Of a stretch of 23,356 bases of DNA, positions 8,294 to 14,196 are shown one piece after another. The stretch's first letter is position 1; each line of letters opens with the position of its first letter. A program made the position numbers and the translations under genes. Location: positions 1 to 23,356 of the forward strand of contig DKTP01000139.1 of the NCBI GenBank assembly GCA_002473085.1, written 5' to 3'. This stretch comes from Anaerolineales bacterium UBA7227. GTDB taxonomy: Bacteria; Chloroflexota; Anaerolineae; Anaerolineales; Villigracilaceae. Below the pieces are notes generated by a model, which ran no database searches, was not told where the DNA came from, and saw nothing but the letters and a program-made list of their open reading frames with translations.

Positions 8294-9733
8294 TTAGTAC
8301 GCTTTCGCGAAGTAAACCTTCTTCTTCGCGGGTTTGCCGCAGACGACGCACTTGCCTTCGCCTTCGGGCTGGTCGAAGGGGATGACGCGCGTGGTGGCTT
8401 TGGCGTCTTCCTTCACCTTCGCCTCGCACTCCCTGCTCTCGCACCACCACGAGAACGCCCAACCGTCCGCGACCGCGTCTTTCAGTTCGTCGTAGGTTTG
8501 GGGGGCTTTGATGTTCGCGTCGCGGTATTCGGTGGCGCGCTTGAGCAGCGCGGACTGGATCTCTTCAAGCAGACTGCCGACGGCCGCGGCGAGATTCGTC
8601 TGGGGGACGAAGGACTTCCCGTCGCGCCCAGGGACGTCGCGGCGGGCCAGCACGGCCGAGCCTTTGTCCACGTCCTTGGGTCCGATCTCGATCCGCAGGG
8701 GGACGCCGCGCATTTCCCAATCGTTGAATTTGTATCCCGCGCTGACGTTGTCGCGGTCGTCCATTTTGACGCGGATACCCGCGGCTTTCAACTCCGTGAA
8801 GACGCGGTCGGCGGTCTCCATGACCTTGCTCTTCTCCGCCTCGTTCTTGAAGATGGGGACGATCACCGCCTGGATGGGCGCGAGGCGGGGAGGCAGGATG
8901 AGTCCCTGGTCGTCGCCATGCACCATGATGAGCGCGCCGATCATGCGCGAAGAGATCGCCCAGGAGGTCGTCTCGGCGTATTGCAGGACGTTGTTCTTGT
9001 CAATGAACTGGATGTCGAAGGCTTTCGCAAAGTTGGGACCGAAGTAATGCGACGTGCCAGCCTGCAGGGCGCGCTTGTCCCACATCATGGCTTCAACGGC
9101 GGTGGTCATTTGCGCCCCAGCGAAGCGTTCGGAGTCGCTTTTGACGCCCTTGATGACGGGGATGGCGGCTTCTTCGACGTAGATCTTTTCGTAGATATCG
9201 AGGATGCGATAGGTCTCTTCGAGCGCTTCTTCCCGCGTAGCGTGCGCGGTGTGACCTTCGTGCCAGTAGAACTCGGCCGTGCGCAGGAATAGTTTCGTGC
9301 GGATCTCCCAGCGCAGGACGGAGCCCCACTGCACGATCAGGATGGGCAGATCGCGCCAGGACTTGACCCACTTGGAATACATGTAGCCGATGATGGTCTC
9401 GGACGTGGGGCGGACGGCGAGGGGCTCCTCCAGCTCTTCCCCGCCGCCGTGCGTGACGACAGCCAATTCGGGCGCGAAGCCCTCGACGTGTTCCTTTTCC
9501 TTCTCGAAAAACGACATGGGGATGAGCGTGGGGAAGGTCGCGTTGACGTGACCCGTCGCCTTGAACTCGCGGTCGAGCCAGGAGGTGATATTTTCCCACA
9601 GCGCCCAGCCGTAGGGACGGACGACCATACAGCCGCGCACGGGCGCGTAGTCGGCCAGTTCCGCTTTCAATACCAGTTGGTTGTACCACTCCGCAAAGTT
9701 TTCCGCGCGGGTGGGAAGTTTTTCTTCAGCCAT
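8294..9733 (-). CDS. proS: Prolyl-tRNA synthetase, archaeal/eukaryote-type
   Basis: This class II synthetase charges tRNA-Pro with proline. The 479-residue length and C-terminal extension identify the shorter archaeal/eukaryote-type form, not the long bacterial form with an internal editing insert. Visible signatures are TFPTLIPMSFFEKEKEHVEGF, the AVRPTSETIIGYMYSKW proline-binding segment, motif 2 (RWEIRTKLFLRTAEFYWHEG), and motif 3 near GDDQGLILPPRLAPIQ. The C-terminal domain holds four cysteines (CESREC and CVVCG), as in zinc-containing members, and ends with KKVYFAKAY, whose terminal Tyr is characteristic. The start is the ATG at 9733 (MAEEKLPTRAENF); an extension to 9820 is low-complexity repeat sequence and is rejected. 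A heptad array lies 12 nt upstream of the ATG. Confidence 0.95.
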   Translation of the reverse strand: MAEEKLPTRAENFAEWYNQLVLKAELADYAPVRGCMVVRPYGWALWENITSWLDREFKATGHVNATFPTLIPMSFFEKEKEHVEGFAPELAVVTHGGGEELEEPLAVRPTSETIIGYMYSKWVKSWRDLPILIVQWGSVLRWEIRTKLFLRTAEFYWHEGHTAHATREEALEETYRILDIYEKIYVEEAAIPVIKGVKSDSERFAGAQMTTAVEAMMWDKRALQAGTSHYFGPNFAKAFDIQFIDKNNVLQYAETTSWAISSRMIGALIMVHGDDQGLILPPRLAPIQAVIVPIFKNEAEKSKVMETADRVFTELKAAGIRVKMDDRDNVSAGYKFNDWEMRGVPLRIEIGPKDVDKGSAVLARRDVPGRDGKSFVPQTNLAAAVGSLLEEIQSALLKRATEYRDANIKAPQTYDELKDAVADGWAFSWWCESRECEAKVKEDAKATTRVIPFDQPEGEGKCVVCGKPAKKKVYFAKAY

Positions 9734-9744
9734 TTTGAATCTCC

Positions 9745-9778
9745 AGAGAGTAGATGAGTAGAGAGCAGAGAGCAGGTT
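9745..9778. repeat. AGAGAGY heptad array in the proS leader
   Basis: Units AGAGAGT, AGATGAG, TAGAGAG, CAGAGAG and CAGG occur with a 7-nt spacing on the + strand, beginning 12 nt upstream of the proS ATG. No other Shine-Dalgarno-like sequence is evident between the array and the start. Confidence 0.55.
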
Positions 9779-9800
9779 GCGCGCTCTGGCGCAACTTTCT

Positions 9801-9820
9801 TTGTCGTTAGAGAACGACAA
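9801..9820. terminator. 8-bp hairpin immediately after the LOG-family gene stop
   Basis: TTGTCGTT (9801-9808) and AACGACAA (9813-9820) form a perfect stem around AGAG. It abuts the stop codon (complement of 9821-9823) of the leftward LOG-family gene. No long U-run follows, so it may be a weak terminator or a 3'-end protector. Confidence 0.4.
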
Positions 9821-10375
9821 TTATGGATTGACCGTTCTCCACTCTCCGTTCTCCACTAACTTTACCGCAGTTTCAGCATCCGCCGCGAATTGCAGCAAAA
9901 CGCGCTGGCGTTCGGGCGTGAATTTTCCCAGTTTGTCGAAGACCTGACCGAAGACGGACTGCCAGCCGTCCCCGACCAGGATGAGCGGGCTTCGGCGGCG
10001 GGACTCCACGATCATCAAATTCCACGTCAGCGCGATCTCGGTCAGCGTGCCGGGACCGCCGGGCAGGGCGATGGCCGCGTCGCATTCCTCGATCAAGACC
10101 TGCAACCGCTCGATGAGCGTCTTCTTCCTTATTTCCTCTTTGACCCAGCGGTTGGCCCCGTTCGTCCTCCATCTCTCGATCTCCTCGCACGTCACCCCCA
10201 CGACGTGTCCGCCCGCCTCGGCCGCGCCGCGCGAGACCGCCTCCATCGTGCCGATGTAGCCGCCGTTGAGAACGACGTGTCCATGCTCGGCCAGCATCTT
10301 GCCGAGCGCGTAGGCCTCCGCGTAGACCGCGTCGCCTTCTTTGGGTTGAGAACCGCCAAATACGCTGATTTTCAT
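9821..10375 (-). CDS. LOG-family protein (SLOG/Rossmann fold)
   Basis: The 184-residue product has a Rossmann-like fold with the two signatures of the LOG/lysine-decarboxylase-like family. The glycine-rich segment LNGGYIGTMEAVSRGA lies at about 37-52, and the PGGPGTLTE motif (canonical PGGxGTxxE) at about 103-111. Characterised LOG proteins are nucleoside 5'-monophosphate phosphoribohydrolases; others in the superfamily bind nucleotides or nucleotide-derived signals. The exact substrate here cannot be read from sequence. The gene follows the MazG-like gene after 15 nt, which favours a shared role in nucleotide handling. The last residues (ENGEWRTVNP) are encoded by a heptad array, so the C-terminal tail seems to have been added or replaced by repeat sequence. 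Confidence 0.8.
   Translation of the reverse strand: MKISVFGGSQPKEGDAVYAEAYALGKMLAEHGHVVLNGGYIGTMEAVSRGAAEAGGHVVGVTCEEIERWRTNGANRWVKEEIRKKTLIERLQVLIEECDAAIALPGGPGTLTEIALTWNLMIVESRRRSPLILVGDGWQSVFGQVFDKLGKFTPERQRVLLQFAADAETAVKLVENGEWRTVNP
9833..9860. repeat. Heptad array encoding the C-terminus of the LOG-family protein
   Basis: Four consecutive 7-nt units: CGTTCTC, CACTCTC, CGTTCTC, CACTAAC. It overlaps the final codons of the leftward gene ending at 9821. Confidence 0.65.
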
Positions 10376-10390
10376 GATGACTTGTCCTGT

Positions 10391-10699
10391 TCAGTTTTCA
10401 ACGTCCCATTCGCGAGACTGATTGACTTCCAATTTTTTCAAAACGGCCTGCTCCAGGTCAATGTCCGTGACCGAGGCCAGTTGCAGGAGATACAACGTCA
10501 CGTCCGCCAACTCGCTGGCGAGTTCGTCTTTGTCTTTCGCGTCCTCGCGCCACTGAAAATGTTCCATGATCTCGGCCGCCTCCAGCGCCAGCGAGATCGA
10601 GATGTTCTTCGGCGTCTGCGGACGTTTCGTCCCTGCCGCGTACCAGCCTTTCGATTCGACAAAAGCGCTCATGCGGCGAGTTAAATCTTTGATGTCCAC
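10391..10699 (-). CDS. MazG-like nucleotide pyrophosphohydrolase
   Basis: This small (102-residue) all-alpha protein belongs to the MazG/dCTP-pyrophosphatase (RS21-C6-like) group, which hydrolyses NTPs or dNTPs to monophosphate and pyrophosphate. The metal-binding pattern is visible: SLALEAAEIMEHFQW supplies the ExxE set around residues 43-50, and ELASELADVTLYLLQLA supplies the second ExxxD helix. The start is taken as GTG at 10699 (VDIKDLTRRM), the usual N-terminus of the family; a GTG at 10717 would add six residues that come entirely from a heptad array. It is followed 15 nt later by the LOG-family gene, probably in one operon. The specific nucleotide substrate is not predictable. Confidence 0.85.
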   Translation of the reverse strand: MDIKDLTRRMSAFVESKGWYAAGTKRPQTPKNISISLALEAAEIMEHFQWREDAKDKDELASELADVTLYLLQLASVTDIDLEQAVLKKLEVNQSREWDVEN

Positions 10700-10703
10700 A
10701 GAC

Positions 10704-10738
10704 TGCTCTCTTCTCACTATTCTCTGTTCTCTTCACTG
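10704..10738. repeat. Heptad array at the 5' side of the MazG-like gene
   Basis: Five consecutive 7-nt units on the + strand: TGCTCTC, TTCTCAC, TATTCTC, TGTTCTC, TTCACTG. It directly precedes the leftward start codon and supplies an AGAGAG-type purine tract on the coding strand. Confidence 0.65.
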
Positions 10739-10739
10739 A

Positions 10740-10775
10740 CAAATAAAAACGGCTCGCCGGGTCTGGGAGCCGTTT
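10740..10775 (-). terminator. Intrinsic terminator for leftward transcription upstream of the MazG-like gene
   Basis: AAACGGCTC (10747-10755) pairs with GAGCCGTTT (10767-10775), a 9-bp stem. Read leftward, the hairpin runs into TTTTTATTTG. No annotated protein gene on the minus strand ends here, so it must stop a leftward RNA that starts in the 10780-10860 region, or attenuate the leader of the MazG-like gene. Confidence 0.6.
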
Positions 10776-10850
10776 GGGCGTGACAAAACGAACCTATCCA
10801 GACCGGGTAGATCGAAGTTCAGGGGACGGGTTCGGGCGGAAAAATTTCAT
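10741..10850 (-). ncRNA. Candidate small leftward RNA or attenuated leader
   Basis: On the minus strand, TATAAT (complement of 10857-10862) lies upstream and an intrinsic terminator at 10740-10775 lies downstream, framing an RNA of about 110 nt without an ORF. The RNA can form a 6-bp stem from GGTTCG (10829-10834, + strand) and CGAACC (10789-10794). A 7-bp pairing between CCAGACC (10798-10804) and GGTCTGG in the terminator loop (10760-10766) would make a pseudoknot or an antiterminator. I recognise no Rfam family. The -35 is weak, so this remains a candidate. Confidence 0.35.
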
Positions 10851-10880
10851 GCGCCGATTATACACATTTCTCCCGAAAAC

Positions 10881-10910
10881 GGAGGAAATTGCGCCGCTCG
10901 GATTTCCTCC
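10881..10910. promoter_or_regulatory. Perfect 9-bp inverted repeat upstream of cca, operator-like
   Basis: GGAGGAAAT (10881-10889) and ATTTCCTCC (10902-10910) are perfect inverted copies with a 12-nt spacer. The site lies between the rightward -10 of cca (TAAAAT, 10920-10925) and the leftward TATAAT (10857-10862), overlapping or lying close to both expected -35 regions. It could be a shared operator for the divergent promoters. Confidence 0.4.
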
Positions 10911-10919
10911 CTTGTGATG

Positions 10920-10925
10920 TAAAAT
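10920..10925 (+). promoter_or_regulatory. -10 element of cca, leaderless arrangement
   Basis: TAAAAT ends 6 nt before the cca ATG at 10932, so transcription should begin at or next to the start codon. No Shine-Dalgarno site lies in the remaining space. The -35 is not recognisable. Confidence 0.4.
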
Positions 10926-10931
10926 ATCCGC

Positions 10932-12188
10932 ATGTTGGACATCCCCCGCTTCCTCCCGGACGCGCGCCTGGTTCCGCTTCGACGCGTCTCCGCCGCCTGC
11001 GCGTCCCTCGGGCTGCGGTCCTACCTCGTCGGCGGATTCGTCCGCGACGCGCTGCTGGGACGTCCCATCGGCGATTTCGACATCGTCATCGAAGGCGACG
11101 CGACCAAAGTCGCGCGCCGCCTCGTCAAAGAGTTCGGCGGACGCGCGACCGTCCATCCCAAATTTCACACCGCTGCCTGGTCCATTCCCGAAACGTTCGA
11201 CGTTCAACCTTCGACGCTGGACCTGGTCTCCGCCCGTTCCGAGACGTACGAACATCCCGCCGCGCTTCCCACCGTGAAACTCGGTTCGCTCGCGGACGAT
11301 CTGCGCCGCCGCGACTTCACCGTCAACGCCATGGCCGTTAGTTTGGACGAAGACCGCTTCGGCGAACTCGCCGACCCGCTTGGCGGCCGCGACGACCTTT
11401 CACGCGGACTGATCCGTGTCCTCTATCCGCGCTCGTTCATTGACGACCCGACGCGCCTGTTCCGCGCCGTGCGATACGCGCAACGCTATGGATTTCGTCT
11501 CGCGTCCGAGACCGAAGCGACGGTCCCGCCTGCCTTGCAATATGTGGACGCGCTCTCGCCCGAACGCCTGCGCCACGAACTGGATTTGATCCTCGACGAG
11601 GACGATCCCGTCCCGATGCTGGATCAACTTTGGGCGTTGGGAATCCTTCAGGCGGCGCGCCCCGCCCTCCCGTGGGACGAAGCGACGCGGACGCGTTTCC
11701 GTCAAGGTCGGTCGCTTCCGTCCAATGTCAATCACATCCGCCTGCGCTGGGCGCTCTGGCTGCTCGCCTCGCCCGAAAAAGAGATTCGCGCTTTTAACAA
11801 GCGGCTGCATTTCGACGCCGATTTGAAAAAGACGGCGCTGGCGGCTTCCTCGATCTTTTGCGACCTGGATTTTTTCGGGCGCGCCCGTCCCAGCGAATGT
11901 GCGGCGCGTTTGGACACCCTGCCCGAGGACGCGATTCGCGCCGCGGCTGTGTGCGCGCCGCGCGGCAAGTCGCGCGCCAACTTGACGATGTACCTGGAAA
12001 AATGGAAGGCGCTCAAACCGTTCGCGAACGGCGAGACGTTGAAATCTCTCGGCGTCCCGCCCGGGCCGCGCTACGGGGAGATCCTGTCCCGACTCCGCGC
12101 CGCGTGGGTGGACGGGGAGGTCGCCAGCGAGGAACAGGAAACCGCGCTGCTGAATGAAATGCTGGCGCGGAAAAGTAACGACATATAA
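10932..12188 (+). CDS. cca: CCA-adding tRNA nucleotidyltransferase / poly(A) polymerase family
   Basis: This class II nucleotidyltransferase adds or repairs the CCA end of tRNAs. The 418-residue product shows YLVGGFVRDALLGRPIGDFD (about 31-50), with the GG-x-VRD element followed by the catalytic acidic pair in DFDIVIEG, the RRRDFTVNAMAV motif near 125, and the DPTRLFRAVRYAQRYGF segment of the tRNA-binding domain near 170-186. The tRNA-Gln gene in this window lacks an encoded CCA, which fits a need for this enzyme. A heptad array at 11195-11222 encodes ETFDVQPSTLDL in a loop of the head domain, longer than I expect there. A role as poly(A) polymerase cannot be excluded from sequence. The alr gene follows after 16 nt on the same strand. 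Confidence 0.9.
   Translation: MLDIPRFLPDARLVPLRRVSAACASLGLRSYLVGGFVRDALLGRPIGDFDIVIEGDATKVARRLVKEFGGRATVHPKFHTAAWSIPETFDVQPSTLDLVSARSETYEHPAALPTVKLGSLADDLRRRDFTVNAMAVSLDEDRFGELADPLGGRDDLSRGLIRVLYPRSFIDDPTRLFRAVRYAQRYGFRLASETEATVPPALQYVDALSPERLRHELDLILDEDDPVPMLDQLWALGILQAARPALPWDEATRTRFRQGRSLPSNVNHIRLRWALWLLASPEKEIRAFNKRLHFDADLKKTALAASSIFCDLDFFGRARPSECAARLDTLPEDAIRAAAVCAPRGKSRANLTMYLEKWKALKPFANGETLKSLGVPPGPRYGEILSRLRAAWVDGEVASEEQETALLNEMLARKSNDI
11195..11222. repeat. CGTTCRA heptad array inside cca
   Basis: Four consecutive 7-nt units: CGTTCGA, CGTTCAA, CCTTCGA, CGCTGGA. It is read in frame within a loop near residues 89-97. The CCTTCRA word is also the core of the mfd array at 4677-4739. 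Confidence 0.65.
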
Positions 12189-12204
12189 CCACTGCGATCC
12201 AACC

Positions 12205-13314
12205 ATGCCCGAATCCCTTCGCCCGACCCAGCTTGAAATCAACCTCGCGCAATTGCGCCGCAACCTCGAGGCCATCCGCGCGCATGTGGCGCCCGCGAAA
12301 GTCATGCCGGTCCTCAAGGCCAACGCCTACGGTCACGGGGTGGAGGGCGTCGCCAAATTCATCGCGCCCTTCGCGGATTACCTCAGCGTGGCGACCATTG
12401 ACGAGGGCATCCGTCTCCGCGAGCTGGGCATTGACAAACCCATCCTCGTGATGGGCGGGATTTTCTCCTGGCAGATTCCCTTCTTCTCGCGCTACGACTT
12501 GACGCTCACCGCGTCCTCCCCGGACCTCCTGCTGGCCGCGGAACAATTCGCCGCCGCGTCAGGACAGCGCGTCCGCGCGCATTTGAAGATAGACACGGGC
12601 ATGGAGCGCGTCGGCGTGCGCGACACGGAGGCGGAACCCTTCCTCGAGCAGGCCGCGGCCTGCCGCGGCGTGGACGTGGAGGGCATCTATAGTCACTACG
12701 CCAACGCCGACTCGTCCGACCTGACCCACGCGCGCCTGCAACTGGAACGTTTCAACGAGACCCTGCGCTTCTACGAAAAACGCAGCCTGCCGCCGCCCGC
12801 GCTGCGTCATATCTCTAACTCAGGCGGGATCTTGCAATTGCCCGAAGGCAACTTTGATATGGTGCGCTCGGGCATCATGTTCTACGGCGTCTATCCCACG
12901 TTGAGCGTCCCGCATACTGTGGAGGTGAAACCCGCCATCACCTGGCGGTCGCGGGTGGCCTACTCCAAGATCACCCCGCCCGGGCGGCCGGTCAGCTACG
13001 GGGCTTTGTGGCAGGCCGAACGTCCGACGCGAATCGTCACCGTCCCGTGCGGCTACGCGGACGGGTACGTCCGCCGCATGAGCGGGCGGGCGCGTCTCTT
13101 CGTCAACGGGAGGCTGGTACCGCAGGTGGGACGCATCTGCATGGACCAGTTCATGGCGGACGCGGGCGAGGCGGAGGCCGCGGTGGGCGATCCCGTCGTT
13201 CTGCTCGGCGAAGGAATCACCGCCCACGATTTTGCCGAGTGGGCGGGGACCAGTCCCTATGAGATATTGACTAATTTCTGTGTGCGCGTGCCGCGCGTAT
13301 ACGTGGAAGATTGA
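12205..13314 (+). CDS. alr: Alanine racemase
   Basis: Alr is a PLP enzyme that interconverts L- and D-alanine to supply D-Ala for peptidoglycan. The 369-residue product has the PLP-lysine motif VLKANAYGHG near 35-44, the HLKIDTGMERVG segment near 130, the HISNSGGIL phosphate-binding region near 205, and the second-subunit catalytic Tyr region (TVPCGYADGYVRRMSG, near 283). RICMDQFMAD near 311 is also conserved. The ATG at 12205 is chosen because it begins MPESLRPTQLEINL, the usual N-terminus; extension to 12154 would overlap cca. There is no obvious Shine-Dalgarno site, so translation may depend on coupling to cca. Confident assignment. Confidence 0.95.
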   Translation: MPESLRPTQLEINLAQLRRNLEAIRAHVAPAKVMPVLKANAYGHGVEGVAKFIAPFADYLSVATIDEGIRLRELGIDKPILVMGGIFSWQIPFFSRYDLTLTASSPDLLLAAEQFAAASGQRVRAHLKIDTGMERVGVRDTEAEPFLEQAAACRGVDVEGIYSHYANADSSDLTHARLQLERFNETLRFYEKRSLPPPALRHISNSGGILQLPEGNFDMVRSGIMFYGVYPTLSVPHTVEVKPAITWRSRVAYSKITPPGRPVSYGALWQAERPTRIVTVPCGYADGYVRRMSGRARLFVNGRLVPQVGRICMDQFMADAGEAEAAVGDPVVLLGEGITAHDFAEWAGTSPYEILTNFCVRVPRVYVED

Positions 13315-13353
13315 GAATTCGTTACAATTTTATTCGGGAAATATGACGATTTT

Positions 13354-13418
13354 CCTCTGGATTGAACTCCGCAGAGGGCATATAATTCGCCCATCATTGC
13401 TCGTGCATGGATTTGCAC
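13354..13418 (+). promoter_or_regulatory. Promoter region and leader of the CBS-ACT gene
   Basis: TATAAT (13381-13386) is the likely -10; the matching -35 position (13358-13363) is poor (TGGATT). It is overlapped by an inverted repeat, CCTCTG (13354-13359) and CAGAGG (13372-13377), a candidate operator or activator site. The leader contains a small hairpin, GTGCA (13403-13407) with TGCAC (13414-13418), ahead of a strong AGGAGG site at 13430-13435. Confidence 0.5.
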
Positions 13419-13440
13419 AGCGAACAAACAGGAGGTACGA

Positions 13441-14082
13441 ATGTTAGTTGGAGAAAGAATGTCCCGTCCGCCCATCACCATTGGGCCCGAGATGAGCATT
13501 AACGACGCGCTGGCTCTGTTCAAGAAGGAACGCATCCGCCGCGCGCCCGTCATCAAGGGCGGCAAGCTGGTCGGAATCGTCTCGGAAAAGGACCTGCTCA
13601 ACGCATCCCCGTCTCCCGCAACCACGCTCAGCATCTGGGAAATGAACTACCTGCTCAGCAAATTGACGGTGGCCGAAGTGATGACCAAGAACGTGATCAC
13701 CGTCGCCGAGGATACGCCCATCGAGGAAGCCGCCCGCATCATGGCGGATAACAAGATCGGCGGCCTGCCTGTCGTCAAGGGGGCGCGCGTCGTCGGCATC
13801 ATCACCGAGACCAACCTGTTCAAGATGTTCCTTGAACTGATGGGCGCCCGCGAGAGAGGCGTGCGCGCCACTGCGCTCATCGAAGACCAGCCCGGAATGC
13901 TGGCGAAAGTCACCCGCACCATCGCGGACGCGGGCGGGAACTTCATCGCCTTCGGTCAGTTTGTAGGCGAAGACGTGAACACGCGCGTCATCACCTTCAA
14001 GGTCAACGGAATGGACCAGGCGCAGGTGAAGAAGGTGTTAACTCCCCTCATCAAAAAACTGTGGGACATCCGCGAAGTATAG
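13441..14082 (+). CDS. CBS-pair plus ACT domain protein (AcuB-like)
   Basis: The 213-residue product carries two CBS domains (about 7-60 and 76-135, each with an R/KxAPVIKGGKLVGIV or LPVVKGARVVGIIT strand-turn) followed by an ACT domain (about 143-205, beginning VRATALIEDQPGMLAKVTRTIADAGGN). CBS pairs bind adenine nucleotides and ACT domains bind small ligands, often amino acids. The combination resembles the AcuB group, whose function is not firmly established. There is no catalytic domain, so the protein is probably a regulator. It has the clearest ribosome binding site in the window (AGGAGG, 5 nt from ATG) and its own TATAAT promoter, so it is likely expressed separately from alr. Repeat element B follows its stop codon. 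Confidence 0.85.
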   Translation: MLVGERMSRPPITIGPEMSINDALALFKKERIRRAPVIKGGKLVGIVSEKDLLNASPSPATTLSIWEMNYLLSKLTVAEVMTKNVITVAEDTPIEEAARIMADNKIGGLPVVKGARVVGIITETNLFKMFLELMGARERGVRATALIEDQPGMLAKVTRTIADAGGNFIAFGQFVGEDVNTRVITFKVNGMDQAQVKKVLTPLIKKLWDIREV

Positions 14083-14093
14083 TTTTTAAAACC

Positions 14094-14184
14094 GTACACG
14101 GATGACGCGGATTTGACGGACCTTTGCGGTTGGATTTAAAGATCCGCGCGCGAAGCGTCCCTCTTGCCCGTGTAATCCGTGTAC
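14094..14184. repeat. Inverted-repeat element B between convergent genes
   Basis: This 91-bp element has perfect 10-bp terminal inverted repeats, GTACACGGAT (14094-14103) and ATCCGTGTAC (14175-14184). The left arm has a 9-nt period (ACACGGATG, ACGCGGATT). It is related to element A at 5195-5281 and, like it, separates two convergent genes. No open frame or transposase is present. Confidence 0.65.
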
Positions 14185-14196
14185 CTATTTTGGGGG

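Noticed and set aside
9734..9820. N-terminal extension of proS to 9820
   Set aside because: The added residues come from a heptad array and a hairpin; homologous N-termini match the ATG at 9733.
10776..10880. SRP RNA, 6S RNA or a known riboswitch in the spacer upstream of cca
   Set aside because: I looked for the SRP GGAAGCAGC core and common riboswitch motifs and found none, so only an unnamed candidate RNA is reported.
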